From JABDQW01 sp942492025 (GTDB lineage Bacteria; Pseudomonadota; Gammaproteobacteria; SZUA-229): a stretch of DNA of 64,000 bases. Numbering within the stretch: the first letter of the stretch is position 1; each line of letters starts with the position of its first letter. This document shows positions 14,890 to 24,032 of the stretch, in pieces. Location of the stretch: positions 248,001 through 312,000 of the forward strand of contig CALODJ010000010.1 in NCBI GenBank assembly GCA_942492025.1, read 5' to 3'. Under the pieces are notes generated by a model. It saw nothing but the letters and a program-made list of their open reading frames with translations, made no database searches and had not been told where the DNA came from. The position numbers were made by a program, and so were the translations under genes.

Positions 14890-16794
14890 CTAATCTGACG
14901 AAGTAGAACTAATCAGCCTGATCATAGGTTGCTGGTAATTATAGGTTGCTGATAACTCCCAGTGAGCTGGCGAGTGAAACAGGCGAGCCAACTGGAGTTC
15001 GCGTTCCAGTTCCATTTCCCGCGGCAGATGATCTCCAAACCGGGTGAACAGCTCTTCCTGATTGTTGGTTTCATGACGCGCGATCTCCCGGTCGATATCC
15101 ATGATTTCATGGAAAGCCTCTTCGCTGAAATCCAGCCCTTCCCAGTCTAATGACTGGTAACTGGGAACCCAACCAAGCGGACTTTCAATGGCATAACCAG
15201 TGCCGTTACAACGTTCCACTATCCATCTGAGTACTCGCATATTTTCACCGAAGCCTGGCCAGATGAAATGCCCGTGCTTATCCTTGCGAAACCAGTTGAC
15301 GCGAAAGATGCGGGGAGGGGTGGATACACAACGACGGCCAAGGCGTAACCAGTGTTGCCAATAATCGGCCATGTTGTAGCCACAGAAGGGCAGCATGGCC
15401 ATCGGATCGCGGCGCATCGCTTCCTGACCAATGGCAGCGGCGGTGGCTTCAGAACCCATGGTTGCCGCCATATAAACACCGTGCTCCCAGTTATAACTCT
15501 GATAGGCCAGCGGAAAGTTATGACTGACCCGGCCACCGAACAGAAAGGCGCTGATGGGTACGCCTTCAGGGTTCTCCCATTCCGGATCGATGGAGGGACA
15601 GGCGCTGGCGGGTGCGGTAAAACGCGCGTTAGGGTGGGCTGCCGGAGTTTCTGTGTTTGGATACCAGTGATGTCCCTTCCAGTCGATCAGATGCTCAGGG
15701 GGCTCGGGTGTCAGACCTTCCCACCAGATATCCCCATCATCCGTCAACGCGCAGTTGGTAAAGATGCAATTTTTCCGCAACGCGGCGAGGGCATTGGGAT
15801 TGGAGGATTCGTTGGTGCCAGGCGCGACGCCGAACAGGCCGTACTCCGGATTAATGGCATAAAGCCTGCCATCTTTGGGATTGGGTTTGATCCAGGCGAT
15901 ATCATCACCAATGGTAGTGATCTTCCAGCCTTCGTAACTCTCCGGAGGAACCAGCATGGCAAAGTTGGTCTTGCCGCAGGCACTGGGAAAGGCGGCTGAT
16001 ACGTACATCTTGTCGTGCTGAGGGGATTCCACGCCCATGATCAGCATATGTTCCGCCAGCCAGCCCTCATCCCGTGCCATGACTGAGGCGATGCGCAGGG
16101 CCAGGCATTTTTTACCCAGCAGGGCATTGCCCCCATAACCACTGCCGAAGGACCAGATCTCCCGGGTCTCCGGAAAATGCGTGATGTATTTGTCTTCGAT
16201 ATTGCCTGCACAGGGCCAGGATACATCCTGTTCACCGGGCGCGATGGGTGCACCTACAGAATGCACGCAGGGCACGAATTCACCTTTGTCACCCAGCACA
16301 TCCAGCACCTGTTGACCCATACGGGTCATGATGCGTTGATTGACAACCACATAGGGTGAATCGGTGATCTCCACCCCGATGTGTGCGATGGAAGAACCCA
16401 GTGGGCCCATGCTGAACGGGATGATATACATCGTTCGTCCCTGCATGCAGTCCTTAAACAGGCTCTGCAGTATGGTTCTCATCTCTTTGGGGTGCATCCA
16501 GTTATTCGTGGGTCCGGCATCATCTTCCTTTTCCGAGCAGATGAACGTGCGATCTTCGACCCTGGCTACATCGCTGGGATGTGAACGCGCCAGAAAACTG
16601 TTGGGGCGCTTGTCTGGGTTCAGCCTGACAAAAGTACCGTTTTCCACCAGCTCTTCACACAAACGGTCATATTCTTGCTGGGAACCGTCACACCAGTGAA
16701 TGCGGTCCGGATTACAGAGTTCGGCTATAACATCGACCCAATGTAGTAATGTACGATTGTTGGTGCGTGTGGCACCGTCATGTGTGGTGGTCAT
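14890..16794 (-). CDS. pckG: Phosphoenolpyruvate carboxykinase (GTP)
   Basis: A 634-residue protein of full length for the GTP-dependent class. It shows the PEPCK P-loop FPSACGKTNFAML, with the GTP-type cysteine, and the substrate loop GSGYGGNALLGKKC. It converts oxaloacetate to PEP, or the reverse. Most gammaproteobacteria use the ATP-type PckA, so a GTP-type enzyme is notable. It starts at ATG 16794 and converges on bolA. It has no connection to nif and marks the start of a 10-kb non-nif interruption. Confidence 0.97.
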   Translation of the reverse strand: MTTTHDGATRTNNRTLLHWVDVIAELCNPDRIHWCDGSQQEYDRLCEELVENGTFVRLNPDKRPNSFLARSHPSDVARVEDRTFICSEKEDDAGPTNNWMHPKEMRTILQSLFKDCMQGRTMYIIPFSMGPLGSSIAHIGVEITDSPYVVVNQRIMTRMGQQVLDVLGDKGEFVPCVHSVGAPIAPGEQDVSWPCAGNIEDKYITHFPETREIWSFGSGYGGNALLGKKCLALRIASVMARDEGWLAEHMLIMGVESPQHDKMYVSAAFPSACGKTNFAMLVPPESYEGWKITTIGDDIAWIKPNPKDGRLYAINPEYGLFGVAPGTNESSNPNALAALRKNCIFTNCALTDDGDIWWEGLTPEPPEHLIDWKGHHWYPNTETPAAHPNARFTAPASACPSIDPEWENPEGVPISAFLFGGRVSHNFPLAYQSYNWEHGVYMAATMGSEATAAAIGQEAMRRDPMAMLPFCGYNMADYWQHWLRLGRRCVSTPPRIFRVNWFRKDKHGHFIWPGFGENMRVLRWIVERCNGTGYAIESPLGWVPSYQSLDWEGLDFSEEAFHEIMDIDREIARHETNNQEELFTRFGDHLPREMELERELQLARLFHSPAHWELSATYNYQQPMIRLISSTSSD

Positions 16795-17109
16795 GGTGCG
16801 ACTCTCTTTGGTTCATTTTCTGCCTAACACGTCGGTGAGGCTTTTTGTTAAAACGATACAACAGTTAAACAGATCGTAGATCTGAACTATGCAAGGAGAC
16901 TGCTTTCCTCTCAGTGAAGCGGTTCTCTCCCGGCACACTCCCGCTGTAGCCAATTCATTTCCACTGCAAAACCCATGCCATCATGATTCAGTAGAAAAAC
17001 AGGTGTTCTTGATGGTTAATTGATACATCATGCACCAAGAGTGATCAAACAATCCAGTGATCTCACGGATTTGGTGCAACGGTCGGCAAAATCCAGTTAC
17101 CCATTTTCA
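16795..17109. other. Intergenic region upstream of pckG
   Basis: Likely holds the pckG promoter on the minus strand. I see no RNA gene or clear regulatory site. From about 17020 the plus strand is open and grades into a transposase remnant. Confidence 0.4.
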
Positions 17110-17373
17110 CATGCTAATCTGGATGGTGTCTATATCGCCAGGGGTGCAAGCGCCCGTTTCCATCGGCTCAATGAACCCTCGAGCGGGGAACTGTCACAAC
17201 TGGCGCCTACCCTGGCCCACCGAGTACGCCGTTTCCTGGAACGGCAAGGCTGGTTGGAACACGATGCCGAGAACGACCAGCTGGCCCTGGATACAGCGGA
17301 TGACGATCCGCTCCGTGTGCTGCAGGGTCATTCTATCAGCTATCGCATTGCACTGGGGCCGCAGGCTAACTGA
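17110..17373 (+). pseudogene. IS91-family (Y2) transposase fragment 1
   Basis: The frame reads LDGVYIARG.ARFHRL, then LAHRVRRFLERQGWLEHDA and DDDPLRVLQGHSI...RIALGPQAN. This is the middle part of an IS91/IS801-type transposase, between the catalytic core and the C-terminal zone. It lacks both ends. A matching downstream piece lies at 18386-18478, with an outer-membrane protein gene in between. Confidence 0.75.
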
Positions 17374-17499
17374 TGTCAATTCATGGGTGTCTATTTTTGA
17401 TGCCTCTGTTTTTGATGCTATACCCCGCACGACGCGCAGGCGATAAATCTCAGTCAGTGTATAATTTTTCAACTTGCACGCTGCTCGAGGCGCATCGAC

Positions 17500-18357
17500 A
17501 TGCGTACCATCTGCACATTCATGGGAGTGCTAACAGGATGTCTGTTGGCCTTTGCAGGCAGCAAGGGCGCAGCGCAGCCTGTGGTGCTTTCCGACGAGGA
17601 CTTGGAAGTCAGCTATATCTACGCCGCCGTATTGGGCACGGGTACTTATCAGATCAAGGGCCGACGCCTCACCATGTTCCGCCTGCCGTTCAGCTGGGCT
17701 CAGCGCCAGGCCACAAAAGCAACGCCGGGTTGGCAATGGTTGTTTCCCATCGTGCTCGGCTATGATGACCTAAGCAACGTGGACTCGGACTGGATCGATG
17801 CCTTGTTACCAGATCAACTCGTGACCCTCACCGCACTGCCGGGGATTGAGTATATCTATCCCGTATCGGCAAACTGGCACGTGAAACCCTTTATACAGCT
17901 GGGGGCTGGCCGCGACTTCACCTCTGATGAGACCATCGCGATGACCCAGTTCGGAATACGCAGCCTGGGCCTGTTCCAGTTCACTAATGATTGGGAACTT
18001 CGGTGGGGTATCGCGCTGCGCTGGGCAGGAGAGTATCAATTCAATAGCAATGACCGCAATAACCTGGGCATCTTCGATACTGGCCTGGATATACGCCGCA
18101 ACACACCCTTCTCGTTGCTCGAAAAAAGAGTAGATATGGGCGCGTATTACATCTTTCAGCGCTATGTTCCAGAGTGGCGCCTCAGCGACGCTCCCGACAA
18201 CAAACAAGAAGCCGTCAGAGTGCACGAGATCGGAGCCAGTGTGGGCTTGAAACACCCACACAAGCTCCTCGGCATACCCTTTCAACGGGTACGCGTCGGC
18301 TACAAGGATGGCGACAACATCCGTGGCTGGACCTTTGGAACGGAGTTCCCTTTTTAG
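17500..18357 (+). CDS. Secreted outer-membrane beta-barrel protein
   Basis: A 285-residue protein. It has a signal peptide (MRTICTFMGVLTGCLLAFAG, cleavage near AAQP) and alternating strands rich in aromatics. It ends in TFGTEFPF, a typical outer-membrane C-terminal Phe. It resembles solitary autotransporter-type barrel proteins, with no passenger domain. The substrate or role is unknown. It is flanked by two pieces of one broken IS91-type transposase, so it probably arrived by transfer or recombination. Confidence 0.7.
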   Translation: MRTICTFMGVLTGCLLAFAGSKGAAQPVVLSDEDLEVSYIYAAVLGTGTYQIKGRRLTMFRLPFSWAQRQATKATPGWQWLFPIVLGYDDLSNVDSDWIDALLPDQLVTLTALPGIEYIYPVSANWHVKPFIQLGAGRDFTSDETIAMTQFGIRSLGLFQFTNDWELRWGIALRWAGEYQFNSNDRNNLGIFDTGLDIRRNTPFSLLEKRVDMGAYYIFQRYVPEWRLSDAPDNKQEAVRVHEIGASVGLKHPHKLLGIPFQRVRVGYKDGDNIRGWTFGTEFPF

Positions 18358-18385
18358 TACTACACTCGGCACAGTGAGATCGACT

Positions 18386-18478
18386 CTGCCATCAACCCGT
18401 GTTGCCGCCCGGGCCGATGAGCGGCGCAAGCTGGAGCGTTTATGCCATTACGTCGCATGACCTGCGGTATCGGAGCAA
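18386..18478 (+). pseudogene. IS91-family transposase fragment 2
   Basis: The plus strand codes for STRVAARADERRKLERLCHYVA, a TGA stop, then PAVSEQ. The C-terminal block of IS91-type transposases reads ARADER.KLERLCRYI.RPA. The stop falls where Arg is expected (CGA to TGA). It continues, after a gap, from the fragment at 17110-17373. Confidence 0.75.
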
Positions 18479-18599
18479 CCCGGACACTGACGCCCATGGC
18501 TTGAGCGACCTCGGCAACCGGCTGGCCCAACTGCAGGACACGATGTACTAAAATTTCTCGACTTCTTGGTGTTAAACGGGCATTTTTATGGATGTTCAT
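18478..18599 (-). pseudogene. IS481-type transposase N-terminal fragment
   Basis: From ATG 18599 the minus strand reads MNIHKNARLTPRSREILVHR, then VLQLGQPVAEVAQAMGVSVR. This is the N-terminal helix-turn-helix of IS481-type transposases. It stops abruptly at the junction with the IS91 fragment. Upstream (18585-18630) is TGTTCATCTGGGGCTCC, which resembles an IS481 terminal repeat. Confidence 0.75.
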
Positions 18600-19005
18600 C
18601 TGGGGCTCCTTGGAAGCTGTAGGTTTGGCGACTATCAGTTTCATAGATCAGCCTCAGATGAACAACCTACTGACAAATCACAGCTAGCCCGCATGCAGCT
18701 CATGTCTACTGGCACTGCGGCAGGATGCCGCGACAAGGATACTGGCGCGTATCACTATCAGCGCCACCAGCCCGAAAACAACTTGCTTTAGCGGATCGTT
18801 GAACGTCATTATCCGGATTTCACCGTCTATCTTGCCGAACAGGGCAAATGCCGCGTGTAATCGGTGTCGCGTTTGATCGAACATTTCGATGAAACATCAT
18901 CAAGTAAAATTTTGTCTCATTACCCCAAAACAGATTTTCAATTGCTATACTCAAATAGGAGAAAATGCTTATTTTCTAATATGCTTGTTTCTAGCGAGGT
19001 GAACA
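18600..19005. other. Remnant-rich intergenic stretch
   Basis: No intact gene. The plus strand near 18797-18855 reads RIVERHYPDFTVYLAEQGKC before a stop, which may be the N-terminus of another IS91-type transposase. From 18930 the sequence becomes AT-rich and probably contains the promoter of the small gene at 19006. Confidence 0.4.
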
Positions 19006-19176
19006 ATGTACATCATAGCTGAAGTAATCTGGTGGCTACTGCTGGTATTCGGCTGCTCAGTAGCAGTCTTGGGAATTGTACTAGTCCTAAAGAGAATTCC
19101 CAATCAGGCTATCTATGGTTCGCGCAAAGCCGAGGTGGATGACGCCTTGGAGCTGGCAGAACAAACCGAGATATAA
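19006..19176 (+). CDS. Small single-pass membrane protein
   Basis: A 56-residue frame with a good ribosome-binding site (GAGGTG, 6 nt before the ATG). It begins MYIIAEVIWWLLLVFGCSVA, a clear transmembrane helix continuing to about residue 29. It then has a charged tail (KRIPNQAIYGSRKAEVDDALELAEQ). A 9-bp GC-rich hairpin follows 10 nt after the stop. I do not recognise it. Start, hydrophobicity, Shine-Dalgarno sequence and terminator together support a real gene. Confidence 0.6.
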   Translation: MYIIAEVIWWLLLVFGCSVAVLGIVLVLKRIPNQAIYGSRKAEVDDALELAEQTEI

Positions 19177-19186
19177 ATTCGAATAT

Positions 19187-19214
19187 GGAGCTGACAGGAT
19201 TATCCGTCAGCTCC
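19187..19214 (+). terminator. Hairpin after the small membrane protein gene
   Basis: GGAGCTGAC (19187-19195) pairs perfectly with GTCAGCTCC (19206-19214). It is followed by TTCTCC rather than a clean T-run, so terminator strength is uncertain. Confidence 0.6.
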
Positions 19215-19329
19215 TTCTCCAAAACAGACATACGTGGATAATTGGCTGTACAGCAGATATCGGCCATTGGAGCCGACGCCCACGCTGGAATTCGAAAGCC
19301 CTGCTAATGCAGGGCTGTTATTCCTGGTT

Positions 19330-19418
19330 TGTTAAGGGTTGTCAAACACCTGCCCGCTGAGCCCGTGCGTACACTGACAGGGAGACGCTTATGGGCAGGT
19401 GTCTGACAACCCTTAACA
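19330..19418. repeat. 26-bp inverted repeat with 37-bp spacer
   Basis: 19330-19355 (TGTTAAGGGTTGTCAAACAC...) and 19393-19418 are complementary at 25 of 26 positions. It directly abuts an IS91-type transposase fragment on its right, so it may be the terminal structure of that lost element. Confidence 0.85.
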
Positions 19419-19521
19419 GACGGGGAAGTCCACGAAATAGCTATTCTCGGCATCGCGTTCCAACCAGCCTTGCCGTTCCAGGTAACCGCCGACTCGATGC
19501 GCTATCTTCTGCGCTAGTTGC
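19419..19521 (-). pseudogene. IS91-family transposase fragment 3
   Basis: The minus strand codes for LAQKIAHRVGGYLERQGWLE, then RDAENSYFVDFP. This is clearly related to the HRVRRFLERQGWLEHDAEN of the fragment at 17110-17373, but in the opposite orientation and a different copy. It has no start or catalytic motif. Confidence 0.75.
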
Positions 19522-19650
19522 ATCAGCACGCCACTGGAAGGCTCAGCCCGTTGCCAGCCCGGTCCTCATGGCCGGGCTGAGACTTTTCAGCGCTGCGATG
19601 AGGTAGATGGCTGAGTCGGTGTCTCGTCCCTGGCCACACTCAATGAATGT

Positions 19651-20133
19651 TCAGTCTAACTTTACGAACCCTCGATACGAGCCGCCTACGGCAACAATCG
19701 CATCGACCTTTATCACGCCATTCAGACCGTTCTTTAACAGAAATTTGGCCTTTATCTGCCCACCGACCTCAGTTACACCAAAATAGGTCAGATCGGCGGT
19801 TGCCGGCTGCCCATTCACTGCGCCCAGAAACTCAAGCTTTGATCGGAATACGTCCTTGAACGTTCCAGGTGGAGTGACAGCGACGTCTTCGCATGGAGCG
19901 AAGACTAGCGCTTTGGTCGTGCCTATTGCGACGCCTTCGAGCGTGCCGGTGAACACGAGGGAACCATCGACCTTAAGCAAGCAGTTGGCGCCCACCGGTG
20001 TCAGGCTTAGCGTCGCGAAGTCAACATTGGCCGTGAATTCCCCGTTAACCCGAATTGAATTAGCAGCATACGCGGGAACAGCAAAGCTGGTTAACCACAG
20101 CGCGACAAATAAGATGATACTTGGTTTATTCAT
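19651..20133 (-). CDS. Secreted protein of unknown function
   Basis: A 160-residue protein with a standard signal peptide (MNKPSIILFVALWLTSFAVP, cleavage after AYA). The mature part is beta-rich with two cysteines (GANCLLK and FAPCEDV) that could form a disulfide. AGGAGG lies before the ATG on the minus strand. The family is not recognised. It stands alone between mobile-element remnants. Confidence 0.7.
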   Translation of the reverse strand: MNKPSIILFVALWLTSFAVPAYAANSIRVNGEFTANVDFATLSLTPVGANCLLKVDGSLVFTGTLEGVAIGTTKALVFAPCEDVAVTPPGTFKDVFRSKLEFLGAVNGQPATADLTYFGVTEVGGQIKAKFLLKNGLNGVIKVDAIVAVGGSYRGFVKLD

Positions 20134-20480
20134 GATTAATTCCCTCCTGTTAATGATTCTTGATCCACGTGCAAAGCATGCATATAAATCCCTGTTCTAT
20201 AAGTCCAGTCTTGACAACTACCCTGACACATGGGGATACAAACCACCCGATGACCGTATTGTTGCGCCCGCATAAAGCGATATTTAGATTAACAACCGTA
20301 TAAAACCATTATCAAGGATGATGATGGTTCCTAGACCAAGGCAGCATTGATGAAATAGCGCAATTAGCCAATGAACGGCGATTTATTGATCGTGTTTTTC
20401 AACAGAATCGGCCAAAAGTGGACCACAAGCACAAACAAAAACGGTCCTCGAAAGAGCCGCTATCAATTAACATTTAATCA
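20134..20480. other. Intergenic stretch of 347 bp
   Basis: A frame at about 20340-20477 on the plus strand reads SIDEIAQLANERRFIDRVFQ to a stop, without a start codon. It may be a gene fragment. Nothing else is recognised. Confidence 0.35.
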
Positions 20481-21107
20481 TTATGCTTTCTTGTGACTAG
20501 CATATCCTATTAAACCGATAAGACCAAAACTAAATAACCAGACTGCTGCAGGAATGGGGACTGCTGAAATACGAACGCCCAAGTCATATCCATCGTTGCC
20601 AATCCAGTCTCCAGTGTCAGTGGATGTAAATGCCTCATTTAGCAATGGGTTTGGTGAAGGCCCAGGCATGGCTACAGCGAGTGTCTGACCAAGGCGAGCC
20701 TCAAATGAAACCCAATAGGTACCAGCAGACACGTCCCATGACAGTCCTGACGCACCTGCCCACGAATAATCTAGCTCCTCAGGCCCCAGAAACGTCGTTG
20801 CGAATAATTCATTACCAGGGACGTCACCACCATCTGAATATAAAGCAATTGTTCCTTGCCCAGAACCGTCAAAACTAACCATCCAACCTTCTATTCCGGT
20901 GACTACGGCACTAGTTACAATACTAAATTCAGCTGCAAGAGACTGCCCATAGGGCGTCAGCGACCCAAAATAACCGGCCGGGATTACAATCGGACCACCA
21001 CCAACACTAGGACCAGGACCTGTATCTACGATAGTTACTGCATTTACCGATCCTGATGTAAAAACAATACCGGCACATATATTACGTATTGAATTTTTTA
21101 TAGACAT
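20481..21107 (-). CDS. VPxxPA/PEP-CTERM-type secreted protein
   Basis: A 208-residue protein with a signal peptide (ICAGIVFTSGSVNA). It has a beta-rich body with Gly, Ser and Trp and ends in VPIPAAVWLFSFGLIGLIGY then ASHKKA. That end is a Pro motif, a hydrophobic helix and basic residues: the VPxxPA-CTERM sorting signal. Such proteins are processed by exosortase and sent to the surface or exopolysaccharide matrix. No exosortase gene is in the window. AGAAA precedes the ATG. Confidence 0.85.
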   Translation of the reverse strand: MSIKNSIRNICAGIVFTSGSVNAVTIVDTGPGPSVGGGPIVIPAGYFGSLTPYGQSLAAEFSIVTSAVVTGIEGWMVSFDGSGQGTIALYSDGGDVPGNELFATTFLGPEELDYSWAGASGLSWDVSAGTYWVSFEARLGQTLAVAMPGPSPNPLLNEAFTSTDTGDWIGNDGYDLGVRISAVPIPAAVWLFSFGLIGLIGYASHKKA

Positions 21108-21354
21108 GTTATTTCTCCCATTTATTATTTACCCATCATTGCGACGGAAGAGAGAATTCGTATTCACGAATTCGTATTTGTATGAAAGCAAAACTCATGC
21201 CTTAATGATTAAACCATGTACTATCATGAAGATAACAAAACATATGTATTTTATTAACAATCTATAGTGTAAAGAATGCAATACATAACCTTGAGTTTTG
21301 AGGCTGGACTGGTTTAGATTCCGTTACATTTTGTTAAGCGACCGCTATAGGTCC

Positions 21355-21522
21355 AGACTGTGTGAAAACTATTTGCGATGATCAAAAGTGGTTGATTACA
21401 GTCGCCATGCATCAAATAACAGCCATCAAGTGGGTATTTGTTGCATCAATTTCAAATGAAGCCACGTAAATTTAGGGATGGCTTCTCACAACATAAAAAT
21501 ATTTTGAGTTTTCACACAGCCT
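21355..21522. mobile_element. MITE-like element bounded by 16-bp inverted repeats
   Basis: AGACTGTGTGAAAACT (21355-21370) and AGTTTTCACACAGCCT (21507-21522) are inverted repeats matching at 15 of 16 positions. The 168-bp element has no open frame of note. Such ends resemble those of DDE-type insertion sequences, so it is probably a non-autonomous derivative. The group II intron starts at the next base. Confidence 0.7.
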
Positions 21523-23393
21523 GTGTGCCATGAGGCACTAACCAAGATAGGAGGTCTTTGAAAGTGTTGTAACTCTAGAAGAGATGGAGGTAGGCCCTCC
21601 AAAGCCGCTCTGCAGGGGGAGGCTTCAAACCACCCTAAGCTGCTTCGGTAAAGAGCCGAGGTGGTGAGCGTTACGGAAAAGGCAGGGCGTGACTCTGTCA
21701 GGTGAGTATCAAGGAGACGAACGCAAGTGAACCCGTTGATGAAGTGTCGAAAGCGTAGCGATGAGGTCGAAACCGAGGGGTAGTCGTTACCTCGGGAGCA
21801 GTCTGGCGGATACCTGAAGACTGGCCAGATGGCCTCCGGCATAGAGAGGGCGTGAACTTGATACAGGCTCTTATGTGGAACGTGGGAACCTGTCGCCCTG
21901 ATGGCAAGGGAGAAGCACAAGTGGAAGCCCCATGAGTGTGAGAGTACCGATGCAGGGCACAGGGGCGGAGCGACCCGGAGTAGCGATGAAGGTCCTGTAA
22001 TGGGACTGGAGCGAAGGGGAAGCATCGTCCAGCTTGGACTAAAGAAAACAACCGGAAACGGGAGGATTGGATTGAAACAAGCAAAGCCGTTTTGTATTAC
22101 CAAACGTCAAGTTTGGGAGGCCTACAAACGGGTCAAGGCCAACAAAGGCGCTGCCGGAGTGGATGGCCAAACGATCGAGGCTTTTGAAGAGGATCTGAAA
22201 GATAATCTCTACAAGCTGTGGAATCGACTGGCCTCTGGCAGCTACTTTCCGTCACCGGTCCTGCGGGTGGAAATACCCAAGGGCGATGGACGGATGCGGC
22301 CGTTGGGCATTCCCACTGTGGCAGATCGAGTTGCTCAGATGGTGGCCAAGCAGTTTCTAGAACCGGAGCTGGAGCAACATTTCCATCCGGATTCCTATGG
22401 CTATCGGCCGGGCAAATCGGCTCTGGATGCAGTGGGGGTGGCGCGCGAGCGCTGCTGGAAATACGACTGGGTGTTAGATCTCGATATCCAAGGCTTTTTC
22501 GATAATATCGATCATGAGCTGATGATGCGAGCGGTGCGCAAGCATACGGAAGAGAAATGGGTGCTCCTGTACATTGAGCGGTGGCTTAAAGCCCCGATTG
22601 AAATGCCAGAGGGCACGCGGACACTTCCACAGAAAGGGACACCACAGGGCGGTGTCGCCAGCCCATTACTGGCGAACCTCTTTCTGCATTACGCCTTCGA
22701 TAAATGGATGGAGCGGGAGTACCCCGAAATTCCATTTGAACGCTATGCGGATGATGGTGTGTGCCACTGTGTGAGTCAAGCCCAGGCGGAACAGCTGAAG
22801 CAAGCGCTGGTCGTACGGATGCAAGAAGTTGGGTTGGAACTTCATCCTGAGAAGACGAAAATAGTTTACTGTAAGGATGATGACCGACGCGAAGTGCAGG
22901 CCCAGATTAGTTTTGACTTTCTGGGGTATACTTTTCGACCCCGTCGGTCAAAGAATCGGTGGGGGAAATACTTCATCAACTTCACACCAGCGATCAGCAA
23001 CAAGGCGGCTAAAGCTATCCGGCGGAGATCACGCGGATGGAGTTGGCCGTTACGCAGCGACAAGACATTAGAAGATCTGGCCCGGATGTTCAATCCGATC
23101 GTACGCGGCTGGATCAACTATTATAGTCGCTACTACAAGTCCGCACTGTACCCGACCCTGAAATGCCTGGAACGTCGCCTGGTCATGTGGGCGACGCGAA
23201 AATACAAACGCCTACGGCATCATCGAAGGCGAGCAGCCCAGTGGTTGAATCGCATTGCGCGGAAACAACCGTACCTGTTTGCTCACTGGAAGTTGCTGTA
23301 TGCAGCGGCTGGACGATAGGAGCCGGATGAGCGGAGACGTTCACGTCCGGTTCTGAGAGCGCCTGGAGGGGAGGTTCCTCCGGGCGACTCGAC
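21523..23393 (+). mobile_element. Group II intron, apparently intact
   Basis: The RNA begins GTGTGCCATGAGG and carries an intron-encoded reverse transcriptase. Domain V (34 nt, GAGCCGGATGAGCGGAGACG...GGTTC) is at 23320-23353 and a domain VI stem ends near 23393 (CGACTCGAC). Its left edge abuts the inverted repeat of a MITE-like element. Its right edge lies in the reverse-transcriptase gene of a second, truncated intron. Exact ends are inferred from the GTGYG start and the last bases after domain VI. Confidence 0.88.
22000..23319 (+). CDS. ltrA: Group II intron reverse transcriptase/maturase
   Basis: About 440 residues from ATG 22000; the frame is open from 21901 and TTG 22072 is another possible start. 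It has the reverse-transcriptase blocks RPLGIPTVADR, SYGYRPGKSALDA, DIQGFFDNIDH, GTPQGGVASPLLANLFLHY and the catalytic RYADD. A GIIM maturase domain follows (LARMFNPIVRGWINYYSRYY). No HNH endonuclease domain follows, so integration would not cut the second strand itself. All catalytic motifs look intact. Confidence 0.93.
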   Translation: MGLERRGSIVQLGLKKTTGNGRIGLKQAKPFCITKRQVWEAYKRVKANKGAAGVDGQTIEAFEEDLKDNLYKLWNRLASGSYFPSPVLRVEIPKGDGRMRPLGIPTVADRVAQMVAKQFLEPELEQHFHPDSYGYRPGKSALDAVGVARERCWKYDWVLDLDIQGFFDNIDHELMMRAVRKHTEEKWVLLYIERWLKAPIEMPEGTRTLPQKGTPQGGVASPLLANLFLHYAFDKWMEREYPEIPFERYADDGVCHCVSQAQAEQLKQALVVRMQEVGLELHPEKTKIVYCKDDDRREVQAQISFDFLGYTFRPRRSKNRWGKYFINFTPAISNKAAKAIRRRSRGWSWPLRSDKTLEDLARMFNPIVRGWINYYSRYYKSALYPTLKCLERRLVMWATRKYKRLRHHRRRAAQWLNRIARKQPYLFAHWKLLYAAAGR

Positions 23394-24032
23394 GGGTAAT
23401 ACACTGTCGTAATGAAGCGCAAGCACGCTCTCTTCTGGAACGTTTAGGTAAACGTTTTCGGGAATGCAAGCTTGAGCTTCATCCGGAGAAAACACAGATT
23501 GTTTGTTGTCACGTTGGGAAACAGAAACACACGGAAGTTGCCAAGAAATTTGATTTCCTTGGGTATTGTTTCCGACCTCGTTTGGTCCGCAATCGTTACG
23601 GTAAGCTGTTTGTGAATTTTACGCCAGCTATCAGTCCTGTTAACGCCAAGCGGATCAGACAGACGGTACGGCGTTGGCGGTTGCATGTGCGTACACGCAT
23701 GACCTTGTTTGAAATTGCACGATTGGTTAATCCAATCATCCGGGGATGGATAAACTACTACAGTGTTTATCAACGATCATCACTGGTCCCAGTGCTTCGT
23801 TATATCAACCTGGCATTAGTAAAATGGGTTAAGTGGAAGTATAAGAAAAAGGCACAGTACACTCGGCGTGCGAGACGGTGGCTTGGGCAGGTGGCTAAAC
23901 ATCATCCCGGTCTATTCGCACACTGGTCCTTGGCTGTTCCTTTTCCGGCTGAATGATGGGAGCCGTATGAACGGAGACGTTCACGTACGGTTCTGCGAGC
24001 GCCTTGGGGTGAAACTCCCCGGGGCTACTCAC
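23394..24032 (+). pseudogene. 3' half of a second group II intron (RT C-terminus plus domains V-VI)
   Basis: From 23396 the frame reads VIHCRNEAQARSLLERLGKR, then FRECKLELHPEKTQIV and the GIIM motif LVNPIIRGWINYYSVYQRSS, to a stop at 23956. This is the part of a reverse transcriptase immediately after YADDG. A second domain V (GAGCCGTATGAACGG...) is at 23960-23993 and a domain VI ends near 24032 (CTACTCAC). The 5' half with YADD is missing because intron 1 occupies its place. It is not functional by itself. Confidence 0.88.

Noticed and set aside
15352..15999. 215-residue plus-strand frame inside pckG
   Set aside because: Shadow of the pckG coding sequence, without a ribosome-binding site or recognised motif.
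21486..22103. 205-residue minus-strand frame over the start of the group II intron
   Set aside because: It covers structured intron RNA. Such frames are often called proteins, but the sense strand explains the sequence.
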